Source of the DNA: an uncultured Clostridiaceae bacterium
Lineage (GTDB): Bacteria; Bacillota; Clostridia; Clostridiales; Oxobacteraceae
Assembly (NCBI GenBank): GCA_937900065.1
Contig: CALCDS010000206.1
Span: 1-11,964, forward strand
DNA length: 11,964 bases
Direction: 5' to 3'
In this document: one piece after another, positions 1 to 6,108 of the stretch
Numbering within the stretch: the stretch's first letter is position 1
How the letters are laid out: every line of letters starts with the position of its first letter
The notes under the pieces: generated by a model
The model's database searches: none
What the model was told of the DNA's origin: nothing
Seen by the model: only the letters and a program-made list of their open reading frames with translations
Made by a program: the position numbers and the translations under genes

Positions 1-30
1 AATTTGTATATTCATGCAGAGTAACCGGAT

Positions 31-79
31 AAAAAAAGGTGTGCTGCACAATAAACTATTTATTTATTGTGCAGCACAC
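31..79 (-). terminator. Rho-independent terminator ending the leuS transcript
   Basis: A perfect 17-bp inverted repeat (arms 39-55 and 63-79, loop 56-62) is followed on the minus strand by a run of seven T (complement of 31-37). This is a textbook intrinsic terminator. It lies 20 bases after the stop of the 29-codon ORF and 163 bases after leuS, so it probably ends a leuS-plus-small-ORF transcript. Confidence 0.93.
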
Positions 80-98
80 TCATTTACTAGAACATGGC

Positions 99-188
99 TT
101 AGCGCTTTTTATTTCTCCTAAATAAAGATAAATTCACGCCTATTATTATAAGGCCCCCCAATATAATAAGCAGCTTCCCAGGTGTCAT
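99..188 (-). CDS. 29-residue single-pass membrane peptide, function unknown
   Basis: This short ORF lies between leuS and the terminator. The ATG at 188 is preceded by a purine-rich GAGGGG about 8 bases upstream, an acceptable ribosome binding site. The peptide begins MTPGKLLIILGG, continues with a hydrophobic stretch (about residues 5-23, rich in Leu and Ile) that could be one transmembrane helix, and ends in a basic tail, RRNKKR. By the positive-inside rule the C-terminus would face the cytoplasm. The N-terminal GKLLIILG pattern recalls the start of DUF2905-type small membrane proteins, but those are about twice as long, so this could be a shortened relative or unrelated. A second ATG at 192 in another frame gives a 24-residue ORF with no hydrophobic segment and is less likely. 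No separate promoter is seen; it is probably co-transcribed with leuS. Seen: ORF, SD, hydrophobicity. Inferred: that it is translated. Confidence 0.5.
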   Translation of the reverse strand: MTPGKLLIILGGLIIIGVNLSLFRRNKKR

Positions 189-241
189 CCATACCACCCC
201 TCGCATTTAGTAACTTATTTTATCTTTCATATAAAAAATTA

Positions 242-2659
242 TCATCTTACAACAATATTGTAAATCCTATTAGGCACATATATCTCTTTCAATATGCTCT
301 TACCCTGTATGAGATTTTTTATTTCAGATTGGGCCATGACCTTCTCATGCACTGAATCCTTTGTTTCATTTAGCTTAATCATCAATTTTGATCTTACCCT
401 GCCGTTTATCTGTATTGCAATTTCAACATCGTTTTCAATGGTTTTGGATTCATCCCACGCAGGCCATTTTTGGTTGTATAGCCTGCCTTTGAAGCCTAAA
501 CTTTGCCAAAGCTCTTCGGTTATATGCGGTGCGACAGGATTTAAAAGCGCCAGAAACGTTCCCATTTCCCCTTTGGTAACTCTTCCTAGTGCATAAAAAT
601 CATTTATTAAAGACATCATGGCAGCAATCGCTGTATTATATTTCATCTGTTCGTAATCTTGGCTTACCTTTTTGATAGTCTGGTTCATCCTGACTTCAAG
701 CTCTTTTGAATAAGAATCCCCGTCCACTATCATATCCTGGAGTTTCCATACCCTCTCTAAGAATCTCCGGCATCCCTTTACGCCTTGCTGCGACCATGAA
801 GCACTCTGATCAAAAGCTCCTATGAACATTTCATATGTCCTTAAAGTATCTGCTCCAAACTCGTTTACTATATCATCAGGGTTTATGACATTTCCCCTTG
901 ATTTGGACATCTTTTCATTGTTCTCACCCAATATCATGCCGTGGGATGTGCGCTTCTGATATGGTTCTATTGTAGGCACATATCCCAAATCATATAGGAA
1001 CTTGTGCCAAAACCTTGAATAAAGAAGATGAAGCGTGGTATGTTCCATACCTCCGTTATACCAGTCCACTGGCAGCCAGTATTTTAATTCTTCCTCTGAT
1101 GCAAAAGCTTTATCATTATGAGGGTCTGTGTACCTTAGGAAATACCATGACGAGCCTGCCCACTGCGGCATTGTATCGGTTTCCCTTTCTGCAGGGCCTC
1201 CGCACTTGGGACAAATAGTATTGACCCAGTCTTTCATAGCGGCAAGCGGCGACTCTCCGTTTTCACCCGGCATATAATTTTCTATATCGGGAAGGGTCAA
1301 GGGGAGCTCTTCCTCAGGAATTGGAACCCATCCGCATTTTTCACAGTGAACCAGGGGTATCGGTTCACCCCAATATCTTTGACGGGAGAACACCCAGTCC
1401 CTCAATTTATAATTAACTTTCTTTTTTCCGATTTTCTTCTCTTCAAGCCATTCTATTATTCTTTTTTTGGCGTCTTTAACTTCCATACCGTTTAGGAAAT
1501 CCGAGTTTACAAGCGTCCCGGTTTCAGTATTCGTATACGCCGCTTTATCCACATTGCCGCCTTTTACTACCTCGATTATCGGAAGATTGAACTTTTTTGC
1601 GAATTCCCAGTCTCTTTCATCATGCGCAGGCACAGCCATTATTGCACCTGTACCATATGACATGAGTACGTAATCAGATATCCATACCGGTATTTCTTTT
1701 CCTGTTACCGGATTTATTGCATTTATGCCTTTAAGAGGGACACCTGTTTTCTCTTTGGCAAGTTCGGTCCTTTCAAAATCGGATTTGTGGCTCGCGATTT
1801 CACGATATTCTAAAACCTCATCCCAATTTTTAATAATGCCTTTGTATTTGTCAATCAAAGGATGCTCCGGGGACAATACCATATAGCTTGCTCCAAAGAG
1901 CGTGTCAGGGCGGGTTGTGAATATCCTTATGCTATCTTCCAATCCCGATATTTTAAAATCGACTTCCGCTCCTTCGGAACGCCCTATCCAATTGCGCTGC
2001 TGAGTTTTTACCTTTTCAATAAAATCAACTTTATCAAGGTCGTCTAGAAGTTTTTCAGCGTAATCGGTTATTTTAAGCATCCACTGCTTCTTGATCTTCC
2101 TTACTACCTCTCCTCCGCACCTCTCGCATACTCCGTTTACAACCTCTTCATTAGCCAGCCCCACCTTGCACTGTGTGCACCAATTTATAGGCATCTCGGC
2201 CTTATATGCCAAACCATGCTTAAAAAGCTTTAAAAATATCCATTGGGTCCATTTATAATATGAAGGATCTGTAGTATTGATCTCCCTTGACCAGTCAAAT
2301 GAGTAACCCAGTGATTTAAGCTGGGCTTTAAACCTTGATATGTTCCTTTCGGTAACTATCTTGGGATGTATCTTATTCTTTATAGCGTAATTCTCAGTAG
2401 GAAGTCCGAATGCATCCCAACCCATAGGAAAGAGCACATTATATCCTTCCATCCTTCTCTTTCTTGCTATGATATCCATAGCCGTATATGGCCTTGGATG
2501 GCCGACATGGAGCCCCTGGCCCGAAGGATATGGAAACTCGACCAGAACATAATACTTGGGCTTTGATTTATCCTCTCCGGCCTTGAAAGCTTCTTCCCTG
2601 TCCCATATATCTTGCCACTTCTTTTCTATTTTCTTTGGATCATATTCATTCACAGCCAT
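242..2659 (-). CDS. leuS: Leucyl-tRNA synthetase
   Basis: Class Ia synthetase that charges tRNA-Leu with leucine in the cytoplasm. The protein is 805 residues, normal for bacterial LeuRS. The HIGH-type motif HVGH is at residues 51-54 inside PYPSGQGLHVGH, and KMSKS is at 583-587. The CP1 editing domain that hydrolyses mischarged tRNA shows TTRPDT (248-253) and the conserved Asp of AHDERD (D347). Zinc-ribbon-like Cys pairs occur at 161/164 with 178/181, and at 439/442 with 483/486. The start at 2659 is chosen because AAGGAGG lies just upstream. The open frame continues 33 codons further, but that stretch reads through the T-box terminator and antiterminator and is not coding. Expression is set by the leucine T-box in front of it. 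The gene is followed by a 29-codon ORF and a strong terminator. Confidence 0.98.
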   Translation of the reverse strand: MAVNEYDPKKIEKKWQDIWDREEAFKAGEDKSKPKYYVLVEFPYPSGQGLHVGHPRPYTAMDIIARKRRMEGYNVLFPMGWDAFGLPTENYAIKNKIHPKIVTERNISRFKAQLKSLGYSFDWSREINTTDPSYYKWTQWIFLKLFKHGLAYKAEMPINWCTQCKVGLANEEVVNGVCERCGGEVVRKIKKQWMLKITDYAEKLLDDLDKVDFIEKVKTQQRNWIGRSEGAEVDFKISGLEDSIRIFTTRPDTLFGASYMVLSPEHPLIDKYKGIIKNWDEVLEYREIASHKSDFERTELAKEKTGVPLKGINAINPVTGKEIPVWISDYVLMSYGTGAIMAVPAHDERDWEFAKKFNLPIIEVVKGGNVDKAAYTNTETGTLVNSDFLNGMEVKDAKKRIIEWLEEKKIGKKKVNYKLRDWVFSRQRYWGEPIPLVHCEKCGWVPIPEEELPLTLPDIENYMPGENGESPLAAMKDWVNTICPKCGGPAERETDTMPQWAGSSWYFLRYTDPHNDKAFASEEELKYWLPVDWYNGGMEHTTLHLLYSRFWHKFLYDLGYVPTIEPYQKRTSHGMILGENNEKMSKSRGNVINPDDIVNEFGADTLRTYEMFIGAFDQSASWSQQGVKGCRRFLERVWKLQDMIVDGDSYSKELEVRMNQTIKKVSQDYEQMKYNTAIAAMMSLINDFYALGRVTKGEMGTFLALLNPVAPHITEELWQSLGFKGRLYNQKWPAWDESKTIENDVEIAIQINGRVRSKLMIKLNETKDSVHEKVMAQSEIKNLIQGKSILKEIYVPNRIYNIVVR

Positions 2660-2683
2660 TTTTTCCTCCTTATATTGACGAAT

Positions 2684-2717
2684 TAAAAAATCTTTCGCCC
2701 TGCTAGAGGCGAAAGAT
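2684..2717 (-). terminator. Regulated terminator of the leuS T-box leader
   Basis: A perfect 9-bp stem (2691-2699 with 2708-2716, reading TCTTTCGCC and GGCGAAAGA on the minus strand) is followed by TTTTTT (complement of 2685-2690). It begins right after the conserved T-box sequence and ends about 25 bases before the leuS start, exactly where the alternative terminator of a T-box riboswitch belongs. It would form when tRNA-Leu is charged and be disrupted when uncharged tRNA-Leu binds. Confidence 0.92.
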
Positions 2718-2922
2718 TTCCGCGGTACCACCCTAATTGGCAGCAATGCGCTGCCCACTTTTATTTATAACGGAATATACCCGGTAGGACTGATTTATTT
2801 TCATCCAAACGGCTCCAGGACGAGTTCGGAATCCTCAGATACCGCTTTCCACCATACAGCGGCTCTCTTAAAACTGATTGCATCCTAATGCTTCCATTCA
2901 CAGCCTTTATCGATTTATAACG
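2684..2922 (-). promoter_or_regulatory. Leucine T-box riboswitch (leader of leuS)
   Basis: The minus strand carries the T-box core AGGGTGGTACCGCGG at 2720-2734, the sequence that pairs with the free NCCA end of uncharged tRNA. Upstream is a Stem I with the AGAGAG motif (2863-2868), the distal-loop-like GGTGGAAAGCGG, and the specifier region GAACTCGTCC. The triplet after GAA is CTC (2822-2824), a leucine codon, which agrees with the downstream leuS. A 6-bp hairpin (2739-2744 with 2750-2755) sits just before the T-box core. The 5' boundary is estimated from the promoter at 2930-2958. The leader should terminate when tRNA-Leu is charged and read through when it is not. A 65-codon open frame inside it is incidental. 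Confidence 0.93.
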
Positions 2923-2929
2923 CAATTGT

Positions 2930-2958
2930 ATTTTATCAGATTGAATTCTAAAAATCAA
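2930..2958 (-). promoter_or_regulatory. Promoter of leuS leader
   Basis: On the minus strand TTGATT (2953-2958) and TAAAAT (2930-2935) are separated by exactly 17 bases, a good sigma-A-type promoter. The predicted start of transcription, near 2922, is just upstream of the T-box Stem I. It begins only about 20 bases after the deoD stop, and no terminator is visible between deoD and this promoter, so read-through from deoD into the T-box leader is possible. Confidence 0.75.
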
Positions 2959-2978
2959 CTTGGGTCCACTGTCTTGGA

Positions 2979-3683
2979 TTATGCTGATTCCAAAGCGAGT
3001 TCCATCATTTGAGTAAACGAATTCTGCCTTTCTTCAGATGTTGTTTCCTCACCATTTACAAGCGAGTCCGACACCGTTAAAATGCAAAGTGCGTTTGCTC
3101 CGGCAAAAGCCGCATTCATATATAATGCCGCAGCCTCCATCTCAACCGCCAGTACGCCCATCTTTGCCCACTTTCTCCACGAATCCGACGCATCATAAAA
3201 TGTATCCGAAGACAGTATATTGCCGACCCTTACTTTAATACCCTTTTTATCTGCAATATCCACAACCTTTTTGACAAGATCATATGATGCGGTTGGAGCA
3301 TATGTGCCGGGCAAGCCGTACTGGATAGCATAATTGGAATTGGTTGACGCCGACAATCCAATAACTATATCATGGACCTTCAAATCAGGCTGCATTGATC
3401 CGCAAGAACCTATGCGTATCAAATTTTTGACCTTATAAAAGTTTATCAGCTCGTATGAATAAATACCTATTGAAGGCATTCCCATCCCTGTGCCCATGAC
3501 GGAAATTTTCTTGCCTTTGTATGTACCCGTGTATCCGAACATATTCCTTACTGCATTGAACTGCACTGCATCATCCAAGTAATTTTCGGCTATGTATTTT
3601 GCCCTCAGCGGATCTCCAGGCAATAGAACGGTTTCCGCAATCATGCCTTCTTTACTCACATTTATGTGCGGTGTTGGAATCAT
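2979..3683 (-). CDS. deoD: Purine nucleoside phosphorylase, DeoD type
   Basis: Cleaves purine (2'-deoxy)ribonucleosides with phosphate to free base plus (deoxy)ribose-1-phosphate, in cytoplasmic purine salvage. The protein is 234 residues, matching the hexameric DeoD family (about 235-239). It opens with IPTPHIN (family His near the N-terminus, here H6), followed by the phosphate-binding GDPLRA (23-28), RIGSCG (90-95), the nucleoside-binding EMEAAAL (181-187), and VSDS with the catalytic-type Asp at 206. GAAGGAG about 7 bases before the ATG supports the start at 3683. It stands alone rather than in a deo operon; neighbours are the C39-like lipoprotein gene upstream and leuS downstream, neither functionally linked. 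Confidence 0.97.
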   Translation of the reverse strand: MIPTPHINVSKEGMIAETVLLPGDPLRAKYIAENYLDDAVQFNAVRNMFGYTGTYKGKKISVMGTGMGMPSIGIYSYELINFYKVKNLIRIGSCGSMQPDLKVHDIVIGLSASTNSNYAIQYGLPGTYAPTASYDLVKKVVDIADKKGIKVRVGNILSSDTFYDASDSWRKWAKMGVLAVEMEAAALYMNAAFAGANALCILTVSDSLVNGEETTSEERQNSFTQMMELALESA

Positions 3684-3735
3684 TATATCACTCCTTCAAT
3701 AAAATTTATCTTCCTTTAAAAACGCATTGACCTTT

Positions 3736-3777
3736 GAGCATTCGCATCTTGTTCATGCTCTTTAAGCTTACATTATA
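3736..3777 (-). promoter_or_regulatory. Candidate deoD upstream region: -10-like TATAAT and inverted repeat
   Basis: A perfect TATAAT occurs on the minus strand at 3772-3777, about 90 bases before the deoD start, without a convincing -35 at the right distance. Between it and the gene is an inverted repeat, GAGCAT (3736-3741) and ATGCTC (3755-3760), with a 13-base loop; it could be an RNA hairpin or a protein site. Weak evidence. Confidence 0.3.
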
Positions 3778-3801
3778 CAGTTCATACATCTCAATTATAC
3801 A

Positions 3802-3861
3802 ATAAAAATTCAGGACGGTTAAACAAATATTGCATACAATACATAAAGCTGTCAACCGTCC
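3802..3861 (-). terminator. Probable terminator of the C39-like lipoprotein gene
   Basis: An 8-bp inverted repeat (GGACGGTT at 3813-3820 and AACCGTCC at 3854-3861) encloses 33 bases that can themselves form a small hairpin (ATTG and CAAT). On the minus strand the stem is followed by TGAATTTTTATT. It starts 6 bases after the stop codon. The long loop and the two bases between stem and T-run make it a less classical terminator. Confidence 0.5.
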
Positions 3862-3867
3862 ATGACT

Positions 3868-4575
3868 TTACTCATATGATATCGCCATGTTTCCCATGGA
3901 ATTCCATATGGTTTTGAATGTATTTTTATCAACTGCTTGATTTTTGACTCCATTATATGGATTGTTTATATAGCAATTTTCATTATCATATCCTACGAGT
4001 ACCACTGCATGCTCATCAAAGGCTGCTCTGATCTTCTTTTCACCCTTATTCCATTCATCATATTTGTCCGGAGGATTTAAATCGACCGTTATCCATACTA
4101 TGACCGGCTTTTTGTTTTCAAGATATCCTGTCAATGACTCAAAGGTCTGGTTTGTAAGATTGACCGCTCTGCCCGGCATATACTGATCCATAAGTTCCAT
4201 CAATGGACCCGGGTATACCGCAAATCCCATCTCCTTTCCGGTTATATCTCCCACAAACCCGTAATTTGGATCGCCCCAGCTTATTATGTCTTCACCATCT
4301 ATCACTAAAGGCGTCTCATCCTTTCTTATATTTTGGGATAGTGTGATTTTGTCGACCTTTACTCCAGCATATTGAAGCAGCATAGCCAAACTTGTAACTT
4401 CGCACCCGTTTTTAAGCTCCGGTTTTTGAGGAATTATGGGAACGTCAAGCAAGATTTTTTTTGAGGCAGTCTGCCCTTTAGGACTGTCCTTACTATACTG
4501 CATCGGTTTATTGCTGTCCGGGCACCCGCTTAAAAATAAGGATATGATCAAAATCGCTATAAGACGCAATTTCAT
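3868..4575 (-). CDS. C39-like cysteine-protease-fold lipoprotein
   Basis: Predicted exported lipoprotein of 235 residues: a basic N-terminus, a hydrophobic core, and the lipobox LSGC with Cys18 as the lipidated residue. The mature part matches the Peptidase_C39_2-type papain-like fold: NGCEVTSLAMLL (catalytic-type C58), DEHAVVLVGYD (H189) and YINNPYNG, where N205 sits at the usual Asp/Asn position. The triad therefore looks intact. Substrate is unknown; the fold is used for peptide-leader or cell-wall-associated cleavage. Start choice is unresolved: ATG 4575 gives a classical signal peptide but has no Shine-Dalgarno; ATG 4587 adds four residues but the GGAGG at 4609-4613 is 21 bases away. A nine-codon ORF with correct SD spacing ends in an ATGA overlap at 4575, suggesting translational coupling. 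The upstream gene is a cell-wall amidase, consistent with an envelope role. Confidence 0.85.
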   Translation of the reverse strand: MKLRLIAILIISLFLSGCPDSNKPMQYSKDSPKGQTASKKILLDVPIIPQKPELKNGCEVTSLAMLLQYAGVKVDKITLSQNIRKDETPLVIDGEDIISWGDPNYGFVGDITGKEMGFAVYPGPLMELMDQYMPGRAVNLTNQTFESLTGYLENKKPVIVWITVDLNPPDKYDEWNKGEKKIRAAFDEHAVVLVGYDNENCYINNPYNGVKNQAVDKNTFKTIWNSMGNMAISYE

Positions 4576-4601
4576 GTCGGTAAACATAGATATATTTTCA
4601 T
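4572..4601 (-). CDS. Possible nine-residue leader peptide upstream of the lipoprotein gene
   Basis: ATG at 4601 is 7 bases after a perfect GGAGG (4609-4613), the best SD-start pair in this region. It opens a frame encoding MKIYLCLPT followed by TGA at 4574-4572. The stop overlaps the ATG at 4575 of the lipoprotein (ATGA). It may deliver ribosomes to that start. Alternatively, the sequence contains a small indel and this is the true N-terminus of the lipoprotein, although the lipoprotein's own signal peptide is complete without it. Confidence 0.4.
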   Translation of the reverse strand: MKIYLCLPT

Positions 4602-4613
4602 AGCATAACCTCC

Positions 4614-4666
4614 AAAATTATATGCCGGCATTATATAGTATTTCCACAATGCCGGCATATAATTTT
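4614..4666 (-). terminator. Long hairpin with T-run between amidase and lipoprotein genes
   Basis: A perfect 19-bp inverted repeat (4614-4632 with 4648-4666; GC-rich core TGCCGGCA) with a 15-base loop. On the minus strand the distal arm ends TAATTTT, giving a terminator-like U-tract. It starts 25 bases after the amidase stop. The hairpin ends one base before the GGAGG of the next gene, leaving no room for a separate promoter except inside the hairpin, where a TATAAT occurs in the loop and arm. It may act as a partial terminator or attenuator. Confidence 0.75.
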
Positions 4667-4691
4667 TCATTTAATTGGTTGAATTGCCAAA

Positions 4692-5501
4692 TTACTTCAA
4701 AGCTTTACGAGCCGTATTGATCCTGTCTGGACCGGTCAAATGATAAACATCTGCACCGGCAACTAAAACATCATAATCTTCAGGCCCTCCGATTATATAA
4801 TAAGCCTTGGACTTATTTTCGTTCCTATGGGCTTCAAAAATTTCCCTTAATATCACACTGCACTGCAGCTTGTAAGCTGTCAGCGTCGCAGCAGCCCAGT
4901 CTCCATCGCCATATGATATAACAAGCCTTTCCATCATATCACCTTCCAATTCTTCTATCCATCTGATACCTGTCTGCTCAAGCATTGCCTTTGCAATTGC
5001 CCTCGCGACATCATCTTGTTCATGCTTTTCATCGATCTGCTTTGAATCTTTAGTATCGAGAAAAGCATATTCTGCAATCACGCTCGGCGCATTTACCATC
5101 CGTATTATGGCATAGTAATCCCGGCCGTCCTCTCCCAGCCTGTAAAATATGCGGTGTTTGTTCTGGCCCAGCTTGTCAAACTCGGATGCAATCCTGTTTG
5201 CAAGCTCAAGCGAGGCAGTCTTTGATTTGGAATATATCAGATCATAGCCATCCCCTCCGCCTGCATTTTGATGGGTGCTGACTACATAATCAGGTCTAAA
5301 AGCATTGATCATGCCAGGCCTGCTGTTTAATGGAACCGTGATATCGCCTGCTCTGGTAATTCCGCATATCTGACCGTGCCGCTCTATATGATGTTTTATC
5401 TTTAAACCCACGTAAAGGTTTATATCCTTTTCTACCAAATTGTTGGCAGTAGCTCCTGGATCAGCCCCTCCATGGCCGTTGTCGATCCAGAATCTGGCCA
5501 T
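4692..5501 (-). CDS. N-acetylmuramoyl-L-alanine amidase (Amidase_3) with C-terminal CWB2-like repeat
   Basis: Zinc amidase that cuts the bond between N-acetylmuramic acid and L-alanine in peptidoglycan. Of 269 residues, about 1-180 form the Amidase_3 domain: DNGHGGADPGA (zinc His10), Glu25, THQNA (His77) and the catalytic-type Glu144 in VIAEYAFLD, so all key residues are present. Residues about 190-269 look like one putative cell-wall-binding repeat 2 (CWB2): DWAAATLTAYKL resembles the DALAAAPLA segment of those repeats, followed by YYIIGG and LTGPDRINTARKAL (usually RLAGxDRYxTA). CWB2 proteins of clostridia usually carry three repeats and a signal peptide; here there is one repeat and no visible signal peptide. 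The start at 5501 is chosen for AAGGGG 8-9 bases upstream; a start 7 codons earlier (5522) has no SD. It could be a lysin released by lysis, a mother-cell enzyme, or exported by a non-Sec route. Confidence 0.92.
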   Translation of the reverse strand: MARFWIDNGHGGADPGATANNLVEKDINLYVGLKIKHHIERHGQICGITRAGDITVPLNSRPGMINAFRPDYVVSTHQNAGGGDGYDLIYSKSKTASLELANRIASEFDKLGQNKHRIFYRLGEDGRDYYAIIRMVNAPSVIAEYAFLDTKDSKQIDEKHEQDDVARAIAKAMLEQTGIRWIEELEGDMMERLVISYGDGDWAAATLTAYKLQCSVILREIFEAHRNENKSKAYYIIGGPEDYDVLVAGADVYHLTGPDRINTARKALK

Positions 5502-5530
5502 AATCCATCCCCTTCTTTCCATATAAAATT

Positions 5531-5548
5531 TCCGATAAAAGTATCGGA
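5531..5548 (-). terminator. Small hairpin between the 81-residue gene and the amidase gene
   Basis: A 7-bp stem (5531-5537 with 5542-5548) with a 4-base loop, followed on the minus strand by AAATTTTATAT. The T-run is short and displaced, so this is at best a weak terminator, or a 5'-UTR hairpin about 30 bases before the amidase start. Confidence 0.35.
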
Positions 5549-5640
5549 CGATTCATTTTACAAAAGATTTTTCGTTCCCGATACATTTTATTGAGATATA
5601 ATCCAATCCGTGCTATTTTAGATGCTGTTGGCATGTTGTA

Positions 5641-5886
5641 TCATTTTAAATTGCAGAGTATCCAACGGGTATCCTGTTTGAAGAACCATATCTCGCATTT
5701 ATGCCTCACGCCGTTTAAAGTTATATCGCATATAAATTCCATACGTATATTGTTGTTCACCTTTAACAAAGAGCTGCCTATTTGCACAGACTCTCTTCCA
5801 TCCTCTGTCTCAATTTTGAAACGCAAAGGATTTACTCTTCCATCATCCGAAAACTGTGCCAAAACCGCAATCGGCTTATTGATCAT
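5641..5886 (-). CDS. Small conserved-looking protein, 81 residues, function unknown
   Basis: I do not recognise a characterised family. The product starts MINKPIAVLAQF and contains DGRVNPLRFKIE, a pattern I associate with small uncharacterised clostridial proteins. Predicted to be soluble and mainly beta: alternating hydrophobic strands, no signal peptide and no transmembrane helix. Two cysteines (C53, C64) lie in the C-terminal half and three Trp/Phe-rich strands close the protein. The ATG at 5886 is preferred over one two codons earlier (5892), because AAGGAG is 8 bases from the former and only 2 from the latter. It has its own candidate promoter at 5993-6022 and lies upstream of the amidase gene, separated by about 140 bases with a weak hairpin. 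No functional link can be drawn from the sequence. Confidence 0.7.
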   Translation of the reverse strand: MINKPIAVLAQFSDDGRVNPLRFKIETEDGRESVQIGSSLLKVNNNIRMEFICDITLNGVRHKCEIWFFKQDTRWILCNLK

Positions 5887-5911
5887 ATCCATTACTCCTT
5901 AATTCTTTAAT

Positions 5912-5928
5912 CCATGTCTCAAACATGG
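5912..5928. repeat. Short inverted repeat in 5' UTR of the 81-residue gene
   Basis: CCATGT (5912-5917) and ACATGG (5923-5928) with a 5-base loop lie 26 bases upstream of the gene start. They could form a 6-bp RNA hairpin just before the ribosome binding site. No known operator is recognised. Confidence 0.3.
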
Positions 5929-5992
5929 TGAATATTTTTTTGAGGCATGCTTTAATTTGAAACCATTCAACAGATTCAAGCCTATATGTAAT

Positions 5993-6022
5993 ATTTTAAC
6001 ATTGATTTGAATTTTAGTACAA
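5993..6022 (-). promoter_or_regulatory. Candidate promoter of the 81-residue gene
   Basis: On the minus strand TTGTAC (6017-6022) and TAAAAT (5993-5998) are 18 bases apart, a reasonable sigma-A-type match about 107 bases before the start codon. It lies downstream of the GC-rich hairpin that separates this gene from the cysteine-rich peptide gene, consistent with a separate transcript. Confidence 0.45.
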
Positions 6023-6046
6023 TCACATACACTGCAAATAGCAGAT

Positions 6047-6090
6047 TATAGCGGGGCGCAGCGAGATAAATCACGCTCCGCCCCGCTATA
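6047..6090 (-). terminator. GC-rich hairpin downstream of the cysteine-rich peptide gene
   Basis: Arms 6047-6063 and 6074-6090 pair over 17 positions with one C-C mismatch (core TATAGCGGGGCG), with a 10-base loop. It is strikingly GC-rich against its AT-rich surroundings. It begins 18 bases after the stop of the peptide gene but has no T-run on either strand, so it may be an intrinsic terminator lacking a U-tract, an mRNA 3'-end stabiliser, or one copy of a dispersed palindromic repeat. Confidence 0.5.
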
Positions 6091-6108
6091 AGGATTACTG
6101 AAATTCTT

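Noticed and set aside
2660..2758. 33-codon N-terminal extension of the leuS open frame
   Set aside because: It runs through the T-box core and the terminator; the SD-supported ATG at 2659 gives the standard N-terminus.
2761..2958. 65-codon open frame upstream of leuS
   Set aside because: It lies wholly inside the T-box leader and its promoter; no RBS and no protein-like features.
5461..5634. 57-codon minus-strand open frame spanning the gap before the amidase
   Set aside because: No ribosome binding site, and its 3' part overlaps the start of the amidase gene in another frame.
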